Below are positions 16,346 through 25,399 of a stretch of DNA of 58,963 bases, one piece after another (position 1 is the stretch's first letter; the number at the start of each line of letters is the position of its first letter). The notes beneath the pieces were generated by a model that was not told where the DNA came from, did no database searches, and saw only the letters and a list, made by a program, of their open reading frames with translations. The stretch is from assembly GCA_944386805.1 (NCBI GenBank), contig CALXCO010000014.1, forward strand, positions 1 through 58,963, written 5' to 3'. A program made the position numbers and the translations under genes. The DNA is from an uncultured Clostridia bacterium. Its GTDB lineage: Bacteria; Bacillota; Clostridia; Oscillospirales; Ruminococcaceae.

Positions 16346-17578
16346 ATGAAAAAACTCTATGACGTCACCATCACCTTTGACCCGGCGGACTTTGGCGGTG
16401 AGGTAAAAGCAGTCGCGCTCAGAGGCGAATTCCTCTTTTACGAGAGCGGACTGACCGGACATACCGATCAGACCGGCATGGTCGACTGTGATCACAAATA
16501 CCCTCCCCGTCAGTACCGGGACGGACTGGACAGCATCGGCGGCCTTTACTATGAAGAGATGACCAAAAATGCGGACGGTATCTATACCATCTCGCTCAAA
16601 CTCCCGGCCGGCGTCTACCCCTATCATTTCCTTGTCAATCCGGAGCTGGGCGAACCTTCTTCCGAACCCAGGTTTGCATGGAGCAATATGACCCTCCCCG
16701 ACGGCAGCCAGAAGGGACTTAAAAACATCGAACAGGCGCTTGCCTGTGACTTCTCCGGCGAGACCAACCACCTCTGTGTCGACCCCAAAAACCCGCCGGT
16801 CGCACCGACTGTCACCGGTGTTCAGAAAAACAGTGAGCTGTATGTCGGCACGGAAGAGGAGACCATCTGCCTGCCGATCAGCGACCCCGCAAAAGCCGGC
16901 ACCATCAGCTATATGTCTTATTCCGACATCGACGGCAAACCGCAGACGATGGCGGTCTACCTTCCGGCCGGTTACGACAAGACCAAGACCTATCCTCTGA
17001 TTCTGGTCTCCCATGGCGGCGGCGGAAACGAGGCCGACTGGCCGAGTCAGGGCAGCATCGGCAACATTATGGACCATCTGATCGCCGAGGGCAAAACGAG
17101 AGAGGCCATTCTGGTCTGCATGAACAACTCGGTGTACAAATGGGATTACCAGAAGATCGCCGACAACTGCGAAAAGAAGATCGTCCCGTTCCTCGAAAAG
17201 CTGTTCAATATCTCCCAAAAGACCGAAGACCGCGCATTCTGCGGCCTGTCGATGGGCAGTATGACCACGCTGTATATGTACATGCACCGCAGCCATTGCT
17301 ATGATTATTTCGGAGCATTCTCCGGCGGCCTTGCAGGCGGCGAACACTTTACGCTGGATGACCCGCATTTGCAGGATGTGACGCTGATGATCGGCTCGGC
17401 TGAGGAGGATATCGCCTACAATCAGCGGGAAATCGGTGTCCCGACCACCATCCGTGCGTTAAAGGCAAAGGGCCTGCCGTTTATCCCGTATTTTGTCACC
17501 GGCTCCCACGACTGGTTCTGCTGGCCGCAGATGTTCCAGCATTTCGCGGAAGCGGTCCTCTGGAAAAAGAACGGCTGA
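16346..17578 (+). CDS. intracellular esterase with N-terminal beta-sandwich (CE1-like)
   Basis: A 410-residue serine esterase. The first 120 residues form a CBM48/E-set-like beta-sandwich (VTITFDPADFGGEVKAVALR to YPYHFLVNP). The catalytic part, from about 190, is an EsteraseD/feruloyl-esterase fold: oxyanion loop LVSHGGGGNEADW, nucleophile Ser302 in GLSMGS, acid probably in GSAEEDIAY, and His388 in GSHDW. It lacks a signal peptide, so it acts on imported compounds, probably removing acyl or phenolic esters from glycosides. ATG 16346 follows AAAGGAG. Exact substrate is unknown; family members include feruloyl and acetyl esterases. Confidence 0.75.
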   Translation: MKKLYDVTITFDPADFGGEVKAVALRGEFLFYESGLTGHTDQTGMVDCDHKYPPRQYRDGLDSIGGLYYEEMTKNADGIYTISLKLPAGVYPYHFLVNPELGEPSSEPRFAWSNMTLPDGSQKGLKNIEQALACDFSGETNHLCVDPKNPPVAPTVTGVQKNSELYVGTEEETICLPISDPAKAGTISYMSYSDIDGKPQTMAVYLPAGYDKTKTYPLILVSHGGGGNEADWPSQGSIGNIMDHLIAEGKTREAILVCMNNSVYKWDYQKIADNCEKKIVPFLEKLFNISQKTEDRAFCGLSMGSMTTLYMYMHRSHCYDYFGAFSGGLAGGEHFTLDDPHLQDVTLMIGSAEEDIAYNQREIGVPTTIRALKAKGLPFIPYFVTGSHDWFCWPQMFQHFAEAVLWKKNG

Positions 17579-17627
17579 GTGTAAAGTTTGGATAACCCCC
17601 GTGTTTTAGAAAGGAGTTTTCTCTAAT

Positions 17628-19334
17628 ATGAGCAAGTTTAATAATGAGATTGTCAAAGGTGTTTTGAAAACCAACGGTACCCGTTTTGTCAACGGCGAGG
17701 GCGAGGAAGTTATCCTCCACGGCTATGGCGTCGCCAACTGGGAAAACGTCGAGGGCTTTATGATCGGCTCCGCTCCGCTGCCGATGGAAAAATTCAAATT
17801 CATCCTGTTCCCCGGTCCCGGTCAGGACCATAACCCCGAACGCTGGACCAGCCGCCGTTTTGTCAGCCAGCAGGTCCGCGAGCTGTGCGGTCAGAAATAC
17901 CTCGATACCTTCTGGGACCGCTGGGAGGAAAACCACCTGCGGGAAGAGGATATTAAGCTGATGGCCCAAATGGGCTTCAACTGCATCCGTGTCGTCCTCA
18001 ACGCCAATGCGCTGCTGTACGAAGAACCCGGCATCCATTACAATGAGGGCGGGTTTGGTCGTCTGGCCAACGTCATCGACTGGTGCGAAAAGTACAAACT
18101 CTATGTCATCCTCGATATGCACGGCGTCGTCGGCGGCAACAACGGCGCAACCGGTGACAGCCTGTTCTGTGAATATCCGTCCATCTTCCTGGACGCTGAG
18201 TCCAAAGAACGCCAGATCATCCTCTGGGAAGAAATCGTCCGCCGGTTCGGCTCCCGCTGGATTATCGCCGGTTATGACCTGATCAACGAGCCGGTTTCGT
18301 CGCCGATTCAGCATGAGTATATCCCGCTGCTGGTACAGTATTATGATGAGTGCATCGAGCGCATCCGCAAGATCGACAAGGTGCATATCTTCTTCCTGGA
18401 AGGCGCAAAGTATGCCCGTGATGCCCGCATCTTCAACCGTCCCTATGACCCCGAATGCCATAACTGGGCAATCTCCATCCACCTCTACGGCGCTTCGCCT
18501 GAAATCAAGGACCTCTACCCCTGGCTGCTCAAGTGCCAGGAACTGAATGTCCCGCTGTGGCTGGGTGAATGCGGTGCTGGCCCGATCAATGATGCTGTCT
18601 TCTATGATATCTGCGCCCATTACGGCGTCGCCTATACTCCCTGGGGCTGGAAGACCGCAATGGATGACCATCCCGGCCATGGTCCGGTCAGCCATCCGCT
18701 GCCCAAGGACTGGAAGAAGATTCAGGACTTCCAGATGGTCGGCCCTCGTCCCAGCTACGAAGAGTCGATCCGCATCATGAACGAGTTTATCGAACTGACC
18801 AAGCTGGAACACTGTGTTATCAACTGGGATAAAATCCGCATCGCTGCCAAACACCCCGATATCGACCTGCCCGGTGTCGCTTACGATATGTGGGACGAAA
18901 ACGGCGACCGTTATTACGGCAAGTGGGAGCTGTCCAACTACCTGAACTTCCGTCTGGAAGACCACACCAAGCTGGTCTGGGCAACCACCAAGGCACTGCC
19001 TTACCCGAAATTCGCCTGGTATCCGGATAAGAACGAGGAACGGTATGACCCGCTGGAAGACCTCGCACTAGAACTCGCCCCAGGCGAGTATGCAAATTAT
19101 ACCGTCCGTGAGGTCGAAAAACCCTGCACCGTCAAACTGTCGGGCGTCGGTCCCTGCACCGTCGAGATGCTGTGCGACGGTCAGTCGCTGGGCACCGTTT
19201 CGCTGGGCGCAGGCGATATCCTGAAACCCCAGGATTCTGAGGCTGTGACGATTCCTGCCGGTGAAGAAAAGACCGTCAAGGTCGTCGTCAAAGAGGGCAC
19301 TCTCCAGCTGAAAAAGGTTAAATTTGCGTATTAA
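17628..19334 (+). CDS. glycoside hydrolase family 5-like enzyme, cytoplasmic
   Basis: A 568-residue (beta/alpha)8 hydrolase. The general acid/base is Glu221 in YDLINEP and the nucleophile Glu314 in LWLGECGAG. WDRWEENHLREEDIKLMAQMG followed by NCIRVVLN is typical of the GH5 barrel start. The last 90 residues form a beta-rich domain (VREVEKPCTVKLSG to LQLKKVKFAY) resembling a carbohydrate-binding module. There is no signal peptide, so the substrate must be small and imported, unlike secreted GH5 cellulases. AAAGGAG precedes the ATG. Within the operon it would trim glucosides or xylosides before or after C-deglycosylation (inference). Confidence 0.8.
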   Translation: MSKFNNEIVKGVLKTNGTRFVNGEGEEVILHGYGVANWENVEGFMIGSAPLPMEKFKFILFPGPGQDHNPERWTSRRFVSQQVRELCGQKYLDTFWDRWEENHLREEDIKLMAQMGFNCIRVVLNANALLYEEPGIHYNEGGFGRLANVIDWCEKYKLYVILDMHGVVGGNNGATGDSLFCEYPSIFLDAESKERQIILWEEIVRRFGSRWIIAGYDLINEPVSSPIQHEYIPLLVQYYDECIERIRKIDKVHIFFLEGAKYARDARIFNRPYDPECHNWAISIHLYGASPEIKDLYPWLLKCQELNVPLWLGECGAGPINDAVFYDICAHYGVAYTPWGWKTAMDDHPGHGPVSHPLPKDWKKIQDFQMVGPRPSYEESIRIMNEFIELTKLEHCVINWDKIRIAAKHPDIDLPGVAYDMWDENGDRYYGKWELSNYLNFRLEDHTKLVWATTKALPYPKFAWYPDKNEERYDPLEDLALELAPGEYANYTVREVEKPCTVKLSGVGPCTVEMLCDGQSLGTVSLGAGDILKPQDSEAVTIPAGEEKTVKVVVKEGTLQLKKVKFAY

Positions 19335-19389
19335 GATTATGGAAAATTGAGCGGCAGTATCCTGCCGGTACAGAAAGGACGGATATTCG

Positions 19390-20970
19390 ATGAAAGAGTT
19401 TGCGATGACCAAGTCGACCCCCATTGTCCAGACCCCAAAAGGGAAACTGCGTGGCTTCCGGTATGACGGCGTCGATCATTTTTATGGGATTCGTTACGCA
19501 AAGGCGGCACGTTTCCAGATGCCCAAGCCGGTCGAGGCCTGGGAAGGCGTCAGGGACGCCGGCAGTTATGGGATGATCTGCCCGGTCCTGAATGAACCCA
19601 GACCGGTCGGCGAGGTCATGACACCCCATCGCTTCTGGCCTGCGTCGGAACACTGCCAGTACCTGAACGTCTGGACCGACAGCTGCGACCCTGCCGCTAA
19701 AAAGCCGGTCATGTTCTGGATTCACGGCGGCGGATATGCCGCCGGTTCCTCGATTGAACAGGTCTGCTACGATGGCTTTAACCTCGCTAAAAAGGACGGC
19801 GTCGTCGTCGTCTCGGTCAACCACCGCCTGAATGCGTTCGGTTATCTGGACATGTCCGACTTCGGCGAGAAGTACAAAAACTCGGTCAACGTCGGCATGG
19901 CCGACCTGGTAGAGGCGCTCCGCTGGGTACATGACAACATCGCCTGCTTTGGCGGCGACCCGGATAATGTCACCATCTTTGGTCAGTCGGGCGGCGGCGG
20001 AAAGGTCACCGTCCTCGGCCAGATTCCCGAAGCGGAAGGTCTGTTCCACAAGATGATCGTCATGTCGGGTGTCATTCCTGCCGGCGATTTTAACACCGAC
20101 TGCTCGCCCAAAGAGCTGGTGCTGGAGATCCTGAAAAACCTGCATATCGATGAAAAGGACGTCGAGAAGCTGGAAAAGGTCCCGGTTCCGCAGTATATCT
20201 GGGCGGTCAATAAGGCAATCAAGGCGATGGCAAAACAGGGCAAACGGGTCAACTGGTCGCCCAAGCCGAATGATTATTATACCTGCGACCCGCTGGAAGG
20301 CGATTTCAGCGCATCGTCGCTGAAGGTCCCGACCATCGTCGGCAGTGTCCTGGCAGAGTTCGGCGAAGTGCATGACTACGGCGATCGTGAAAAACTGACC
20401 GTCGCAGAGCGGGAACGCCTGGTCAGGGAATACTACGGCGAAGAGGGCGGCGAAAAGATTCTCGCGGCTTTCCGCAAGGCTTACCCCGATATCAATGAGG
20501 TCTATGCAAACGATCTGGAAGTCATGTTCCTGCCCGGTACCGTTGAATACGTTAAGAAAAAAGCCGCAGAGACCAGCGCACCTGTCTACAACTATCTGTT
20601 TGCCAAGGTCTTTGATTACGATGGCGGCCGTGCCGCATGGCACTGCTCGGACATCCCGTACTTTTTCCACAATGCCGACCTGATTCCGATCTGCCAGCAG
20701 GTCAACGGCGATATGCTCAATCAGGTGATGTCCGGCGCATTCGTCAACTTCGCAAAGACCGGCAATCCCAATACCGAAGGGCTGCCCGAATGGGAACCCT
20801 GCCAGAAGGATGGCATGCGTACAATGGTGCTGGGAGACAACTGCACCCTCAAAAAGGACCTGTTTGACGAACTGCTCCCGCTGCTCAAACAGTACAAACC
20901 GCCCTTCCATTTCCATCCCGATGCTGCGAAGGATGAAGACGAAGAAGGCGGCAGTGCCTGGGTATTTTAA
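19390..20970 (+). CDS. type-B carboxylesterase
   Basis: A 526-residue alpha/beta hydrolase of the carboxylesterase/cholinesterase family (PF00135). The oxyanion loop is FWIHGGGYAAGS, the nucleophile Ser200 in FGQSGGGGKV, and the catalytic His418 in AWHCSDIPYFF; the acid is probably in the VLAEFGE region. GYLDMSDFG and CFGGDPDNVTIFG are family hallmarks. It is cytoplasmic (no signal peptide), about the usual length, with AGAAAGGAC before the ATG. It is the second esterase of the operon, so the imported substrate is probably decorated with more than one ester type. Confidence 0.85.
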   Translation: MKEFAMTKSTPIVQTPKGKLRGFRYDGVDHFYGIRYAKAARFQMPKPVEAWEGVRDAGSYGMICPVLNEPRPVGEVMTPHRFWPASEHCQYLNVWTDSCDPAAKKPVMFWIHGGGYAAGSSIEQVCYDGFNLAKKDGVVVVSVNHRLNAFGYLDMSDFGEKYKNSVNVGMADLVEALRWVHDNIACFGGDPDNVTIFGQSGGGGKVTVLGQIPEAEGLFHKMIVMSGVIPAGDFNTDCSPKELVLEILKNLHIDEKDVEKLEKVPVPQYIWAVNKAIKAMAKQGKRVNWSPKPNDYYTCDPLEGDFSASSLKVPTIVGSVLAEFGEVHDYGDREKLTVAERERLVREYYGEEGGEKILAAFRKAYPDINEVYANDLEVMFLPGTVEYVKKKAAETSAPVYNYLFAKVFDYDGGRAAWHCSDIPYFFHNADLIPICQQVNGDMLNQVMSGAFVNFAKTGNPNTEGLPEWEPCQKDGMRTMVLGDNCTLKKDLFDELLPLLKQYKPPFHFHPDAAKDEDEEGGSAWVF

Positions 20971-20992
20971 TCGATTATAACAAGTGGAATAA

Positions 20993-21020
20993 GCCGGTGT
21001 CCGCCGTTGGCGGTACCGGC
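20993..21020 (+). promoter_or_regulatory. intercistronic hairpin
   Basis: GCCGGT-gt-CCGCC-gtt-GGCGG-t-ACCGGC is a strong stem between the esterase and the dehydrogenase genes without a T run long enough for a good terminator. It may be an RNA stabiliser or processing site. Confidence 0.5.
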
Positions 21021-21047
21021 TGTTTCCCGTCACTACAGGAGGATTTT

Positions 21048-22118
21048 ATGCAACCTATCAGAATCGCAATCATCGGCCATGGGTTCATGGGCCATGAACA
21101 TGAAAAAATGCTGTCAGATTTTCCCGGCATCCAACTGATCGGATTCTCTGACAAAGACCCTGCCCAGCTGGAGGACGTCCGTCCGGGACTCAAACGCTAC
21201 CAGAGCAATGAACAGCTGATCAACGACCCTGAGGTCGATGTCGTGCTGATCGCCGCCAACAACAACCAGCACCATGACCTGGTCATCCAGGCCGCCAATG
21301 CCGGCAAGCATGTAATCTGCGAAAAGCCGGTCGCGATGAGTTTGCAGCAGCTGGACGAGATGGAGGCGGCCTGCCGCGCAAACAACGTCCGCTTTACCGT
21401 CCACCATCAGCGCCGGTTTGACCCGGATTTCCGTACCGCAAAGGCAGTCTACGACTCGCAGACGCTGGGCGATGTCTATACGATTAAAAGCAGCCTCTAC
21501 GGGTTCAACGGCAATATGCACGACTGGCATGTCTTCATCAGCGAAGGCGGCGGGATGCTCTACGACTGGGGTGTCCATCTGCTGGACCAGATTCTGTGGA
21601 TGATGCCGGGCGTCAAACTGAAAACTGTCTTTGCCGATATCCGCAATGTCATCAACTTTGAGGTGGACGACTACTTTAAGATTCTGATGCGGTTTGAAAA
21701 CGGCGTGACTGCCGAGGTCGAACTGGGCACCTATTATCTGGCGGACAAGGTTCAGGACAAGTGGTTTGAACGCCACTGGTTTGTCGGCGGCAATAAGGGC
21801 ACGGCGTATGTCGACGGCTTCGAGCCGGTCGGCAAGATTGTCCGTACCTCCCATTTGCTGCAAAACGTCAGCGGCAAACGGACCATGACCGCCGCCGGTC
21901 CGACCCGTTCGTTCGGACCGGCTCCCGAAGGGACGATTCTGACCGAACCGCTGCCCGAAGTCAATACCTGCCATGAGAACTATTTTGAGAACTACGTCCG
22001 TGCGACCCATGGCGAGGAGGATTTCCTGGTCAAAATCAGCGAGACACGCCGTGTGCTTCGTCTGATGGATGCGGTGCGGGAATCCGGCAGAACAGGAAAA
22101 TCGGTGGACTTTGAGTAA
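21048..22118 (+). CDS. Gfo/Idh/MocA-family oxidoreductase, probable glycoside 3-dehydrogenase
   Basis: A 356-residue NAD(P)-dependent oxidoreductase. The N-terminal Rossmann fold has AIIGHGFMGHEHEKML (glycine loop). CEKPVAMS carries the conserved EKP lysine (Lys93), and GGGMLYDWGVHLLD contains the conserved Asp and His of the catalytic site. AGGAGG precedes the ATG by 6 nt. In known C-glycoside pathways (DgpA, CarA) an enzyme of this family oxidises the sugar C3 hydroxyl, which is required before the deglycosidase can act. Its presence as the last gene of this operon completes that two-step scheme. The assignment to 3-oxidation is inferred from context, not from residues. Confidence 0.8.
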   Translation: MQPIRIAIIGHGFMGHEHEKMLSDFPGIQLIGFSDKDPAQLEDVRPGLKRYQSNEQLINDPEVDVVLIAANNNQHHDLVIQAANAGKHVICEKPVAMSLQQLDEMEAACRANNVRFTVHHQRRFDPDFRTAKAVYDSQTLGDVYTIKSSLYGFNGNMHDWHVFISEGGGMLYDWGVHLLDQILWMMPGVKLKTVFADIRNVINFEVDDYFKILMRFENGVTAEVELGTYYLADKVQDKWFERHWFVGGNKGTAYVDGFEPVGKIVRTSHLLQNVSGKRTMTAAGPTRSFGPAPEGTILTEPLPEVNTCHENYFENYVRATHGEEDFLVKISETRRVLRLMDAVRESGRTGKSVDFE

Positions 22119-22241
22119 ATAAAACAATATTCATAAATTTTCCGTGCATCTCCACGCAATTTTATGCCACTATGTCAGCTGTTTTAAAAAGATCTACAAA
22201 TAAAAATTGAACACCGTCTGATTTCCTGTGAATAAATTTGG

Positions 22242-22269
22242 TTGACAAATCATTTTTTTGGGATATAAT
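22242..22269 (+). promoter_or_regulatory. promoter of the T-box / CstA unit
   Basis: TTGACA (22242-22247) and TATAAT (22264-22269) are 16 nt apart. Transcription should start near 22276. The bases 22119-22241 before it hold nothing recognisable. Confidence 0.8.
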
Positions 22270-22275
22270 GAAGTA

Positions 22276-22632
22276 AAACAATAAAGCAGATGCGATGAAC
22301 AGGACAGGGCTTCCATGACCGGTATGCTTTCAGAGAGTTTCCGGGTGATGCAAGGAAACAGCATGGTCAGGATTGCTATCACCTGCGAGCAGTCAGGGTG
22401 AAAGAACCCGTACAACGCCATGCCAGACAATGGCGCCAGAGTCCGATTAGCTCCGACCGGAATCCCCACGTTATAGGGAATCTGTTGAGCCGCAGTATTA
22501 TCAAACCGGGTGATTGGGGAGATTTGCGGAAGACAGGACAGAGAGACCGGATGTTTCCGGTAACAGAAGTGGTATCACGGAGAAAAAAGCTTCGTCTTCT
22601 GACAGAGTAATCTGTCGGAAGACGTTTTTTGT
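22276..22632 (+). ncRNA. T-box riboswitch controlling a CstA-family transporter
   Basis: The leader has the order of a T-box: stem I with CAGG (22300-22303) pairing to CCTG (22382-22385), a distal part containing CAGAGAG and GGGTGATGCAAGG, the T-box proper AGAAGTGGTATCACGG (22565-22580) with the TGGT bulge that pairs with uncharged tRNA CCA, and a strong terminator (22593-22606 with 22611-22624, then TTTTTT). Uncharged tRNA should stabilise the antiterminator and switch the gene on. The triplet next to the stem base is ATC (22378-22380) followed by A, which would read as isoleucine, but hand-folding is not decisive. Confidence 0.75.
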
Positions 22633-22743
22633 TTTTGTATGCCAAAAGCCTGCCTTTTGAAAGCCCTCTTTGATTCGGAAGTGACCTGACAGTGGGATGG
22701 TTTCCGTCTGCTTGCTGTTTTCTTGAAAAAAGGAGAGAGAATT

Positions 22744-24444
22744 ATGAACACATTGGTAATTGTGCTGATTGCCGTCGTATGTTTGGTCGCGGCATATGCA
22801 CTGTACGGACGTTGGCTGGCAAAAAAATGGGGCATCGACCCTAATGCCAAAACCCCCGCGGTCCTTCATAATGACGGTCAGGATTATGTCCCGACGGATG
22901 GATGGACGGTATTTGCCCATCAGTTTTCGTCCATCGCTGGCGCCGGTCCTGTCACCGGCGCCATTCAGGCAGCTGCATTCGGCTGGCTGCCGGTCTTTCT
23001 GTGGATTATTCTGGGCGGTATTTTCTTCGGTGCGGTGACCGACTTCGGCGCACTGTATGCAAGTGTCAAAAATGACGGCAAATCGATGGGCCTTCTGATT
23101 GAAAAATATATCGGCAAGGCCGGCCGCAAGCTGTTCCTTGGATTCTGCTGGCTGTTCTGCCTGATCGTCATCGCTGCATTTGCCGACATGGTCGCCGGTA
23201 CCTTTAACGCCTACGTCGTCACCGACGGCGTGCAGACCCTCGCTGAAAGTGCGACCGTCAACGGTGCGGCAGGCAGCATCTCCCTGTTCTTTATCCTGTT
23301 TGCCGTCGTGTTCGGCGTGGCACAGCACAAACTCAAACTCACCGGCTGGAAAGAAGTTGTGTTCGGTCTGGTATGTACCGTTCTATCGTTTGTCTGCGGT
23401 ATGAATTTCCCGGTCATCCTTGGGAAAGAAATGTGGGTGTACATCGCGTTTGTCTACATCTTCCTCGCTGCTGTCCTGCCGATGTGGTTCGTCATGCAGC
23501 CCAGAGATTATATGTCCACCTTCATGTTCATCGGTATGATCGCAGGTGCAGTGCTCGGTCTTCTGTTTGCACATCCGAAGATGAACCTTCCGGCATTCAC
23601 CGGTTTTGAAAATGACAGCCTGGGCACCCTGTTCCCGATTCTGTTCGTAACGGTTGCCTGCGGTGCAGTCTCCGGATTCCACAGCCTGGTTTCTTCCGGT
23701 ACTTCCTCCAAGACCGTCTCCAATGAGAAGGATATGCTCAGAGTTGGTTACGGCGCAATGGTTCTCGAAAGCCTTCTGGCTGTCATCGCACTCTGTGTCG
23801 CAGGCGCTGCTGCCGGTGCTGACGGCACTGCTGCGGTCGGTACGCCCTTCCAGATCTTCTCGTCGGGTGTCGCTGGCTTCCTCGAAATGTTTGGTATCCC
23901 GGTCTATGTCGCCCAGAGCTTTATGACCATGTGCGTTTCTGCACTGGCATTTACCACGCTGGACTCGGTTGCCCGTATCGGACGGATGTCCTTCCAGGAA
24001 CTGTTCAGCGTCGATGATATGGAACATGCGGAAGGCTGGAGAAAGGTCCTCTGCAACAAGTACTTCTCGACGGTTATTACGCTGGTGTTCGGCTACATCC
24101 TGACCCAGGTCGGCTACTCCAATATCTGGCCGCTGTTCGGCAGTGCAAACCAGCTGCTGAGCGCACTGGTGCTGATTACCCTGTGCGTATTCCTGAAAGT
24201 TACCGGCAGAACACTCAAAACCCTCGTTCCTCCGTTTGTTATCATGCTGATCGTCACCTTTACGGCACTGGTCCAGAGATTTATCTCGCTGATCAAAGCG
24301 TTCTCGGCCGGAACAGGTGTGTTTATGGTTGAGGGACTCCAGCTCATCGTGGCTGTCTTGCTGATGATCCTTGGCGTGACCATCGTGGTTACCTCCGGTA
24401 AAGAGCTTATCACGAGAAAGGCTGAAACGAAGGCTGTAAAGTAA
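22744..24444 (+). CDS. CstA-family peptide or pyruvate transporter
   Basis: A 566-residue integral membrane protein with about 15-16 hydrophobic segments, of the carbon-starvation CstA family. Hallmarks are PTDGWTVFAHQFSSIAGAGP near the N-terminus, the family signature VSGFHSLVSSGTSSKTV, and LFGSANQLLSALVL. CstA-type proteins import peptides (CstA) or pyruvate (BtsT). ATG 22744 follows AAAGGAGAGA; the longer frame from 22723 overlaps that site. Control by a T-box, which senses an amino acid, argues for uptake of peptides or an amino-acid-linked solute rather than pyruvate (inference). A terminator follows; it is a single-gene unit. Confidence 0.88.
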   Translation: MNTLVIVLIAVVCLVAAYALYGRWLAKKWGIDPNAKTPAVLHNDGQDYVPTDGWTVFAHQFSSIAGAGPVTGAIQAAAFGWLPVFLWIILGGIFFGAVTDFGALYASVKNDGKSMGLLIEKYIGKAGRKLFLGFCWLFCLIVIAAFADMVAGTFNAYVVTDGVQTLAESATVNGAAGSISLFFILFAVVFGVAQHKLKLTGWKEVVFGLVCTVLSFVCGMNFPVILGKEMWVYIAFVYIFLAAVLPMWFVMQPRDYMSTFMFIGMIAGAVLGLLFAHPKMNLPAFTGFENDSLGTLFPILFVTVACGAVSGFHSLVSSGTSSKTVSNEKDMLRVGYGAMVLESLLAVIALCVAGAAAGADGTAAVGTPFQIFSSGVAGFLEMFGIPVYVAQSFMTMCVSALAFTTLDSVARIGRMSFQELFSVDDMEHAEGWRKVLCNKYFSTVITLVFGYILTQVGYSNIWPLFGSANQLLSALVLITLCVFLKVTGRTLKTLVPPFVIMLIVTFTALVQRFISLIKAFSAGTGVFMVEGLQLIVAVLLMILGVTIVVTSGKELITRKAETKAVK

Positions 24445-24476
24445 CGGTCTGAAAAACTGCCATCTATAATGATTGT

Positions 24477-24518
24477 ATACCGCGCAGAAGCAGCGTCGCT
24501 TTTGCGCGGTATCTTTTT
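24477..24518 (+). terminator. terminator of the CstA gene
   Basis: ATACCGCGCA (24477-24486) pairs with TGCGCGGTAT (24503-24512), followed by CTTTTTG. Confidence 0.8.
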
Positions 24519-24666
24519 GCCATTTTGGCCGATAACCTCCTCCCGGTATCACATGGTGGTTGTCGGCACAAAAAATAAGGTTCAGACGTTATCTGATTCA
24601 ATTTATGATGCAACCTGCTGTCAGTGGGTTAAAAAACGAGGCCTCTTTTTATCTCCCGACCTGTAA

Positions 24667-24708
24667 AACTGTTTTTGAAACAGTTCCGAAATATTCTCAG
24701 GGTATAAT
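24667..24708 (+). promoter_or_regulatory. promoter with inverted-repeat operator for the two-component/ABC operon
   Basis: AACTGTTT-ttg-AAACAGTT (24667-24685) is a perfect 8-bp inverted repeat lying over the -35 position. TATAAT follows at 24703-24708. An inverted repeat in place of a good -35 suggests activation by a bound regulator, most simply the response regulator encoded 55 bp downstream. Confidence 0.55.
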
Positions 24709-24739
24709 ACAACCAGGTAAAATGCGCAGGGGTGAGAAG

Positions 24740-25399
24740 ATGTATCCGGTTTTGATTGTAGAGGATGAAAAGGCGATTGCCGACCTGATTGAAATGACGC
24801 TGGAAGGCTTTGGATATCGTTGTGTCAAGGCATTTGATGGGGAACAGGCCGCAGATCTGATTGATAAAGACAGGTTTGATTTGATTCTGCTGGACGTTAT
24901 GCTGCCCGGTATCGATGGGTTTTCCCTGATGGAATATATCATGCCGACGGGAACTCCGGTCATCTTTCTGACTGCAAAATCCTCGGTTGAAGATCGGGTG
25001 CGCGGTCTGCGGGCAGGTGCCTATGATTATATCATCAAACCCTTTGCACCGGACGAACTGCTGGCCCGTGTCGATGGTTTGATGCGGCATACCGGAAGAC
25101 GTAACCGGACAATCAGGGTATGGGACGCTGAAATCAACCCCGATGTCCGGACGGTCACCAAAAATGGCTCGACTGTCAGTCTGACCCCACGGGAATTTGA
25201 CCTGCTGATGGTGTTCGTGCTGAATCAGGGGATTGTGTTATACCGGGACGTGCTGTTTGAGCGGGTATGGAGACTGGACAGCGAGGCCAATACACGGACG
25301 CTGGATATTCATATCTCACGCCTTCGGAAAAAACTGGGCTGGGAACATCAAATCCGTTCGGTGCCCAAAATCGGTTATATTCTGGAGGCTGAGCCGTGA
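24740..25399 (+). CDS. OmpR-family response regulator
   Basis: A 219-residue DNA-binding response regulator. The receiver domain (1-115) has the acidic pocket VEDE, the phosphorylated Asp52 in LILLDVMLP, a conserved Thr in FLTAKSS and Lys in YIIKPF. The winged-helix domain (about 125-216) has LTPREFDLLMVF and TRTLDIHISRLRKKLG. ATG 24740 follows AGGGGTGAGA; the frame is open upstream without a start signal. It overlaps the sensor kinase gene by 4 nt. It probably activates its own operon through the repeat at 24667-24685. Confidence 0.9.
   Translation: MYPVLIVEDEKAIADLIEMTLEGFGYRCVKAFDGEQAADLIDKDRFDLILLDVMLPGIDGFSLMEYIMPTGTPVIFLTAKSSVEDRVRGLRAGAYDYIIKPFAPDELLARVDGLMRHTGRRNRTIRVWDAEINPDVRTVTKNGSTVSLTPREFDLLMVFVLNQGIVLYRDVLFERVWRLDSEANTRTLDIHISRLRKKLGWEHQIRSVPKIGYILEAEP

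Noticed and set aside
14555-17368. 937-codon open frame on the minus strand opposite the binding protein and esterase genes
   Set aside because: It spans two well-supported plus-strand genes and the gap between them, has no ribosome site, and reads as low-complexity antisense protein. Long antisense frames arise in GC-rich genes with biased third positions.
17496-18965. 489-codon minus-strand frame opposite the GH5 gene
   Set aside because: Antisense shadow; catalytic motifs and ribosome site support the plus-strand GH5 only.
19318-21033. 571-codon minus-strand frame opposite the type-B carboxylesterase
   Set aside because: Antisense shadow of a gene with clear active-site motifs.
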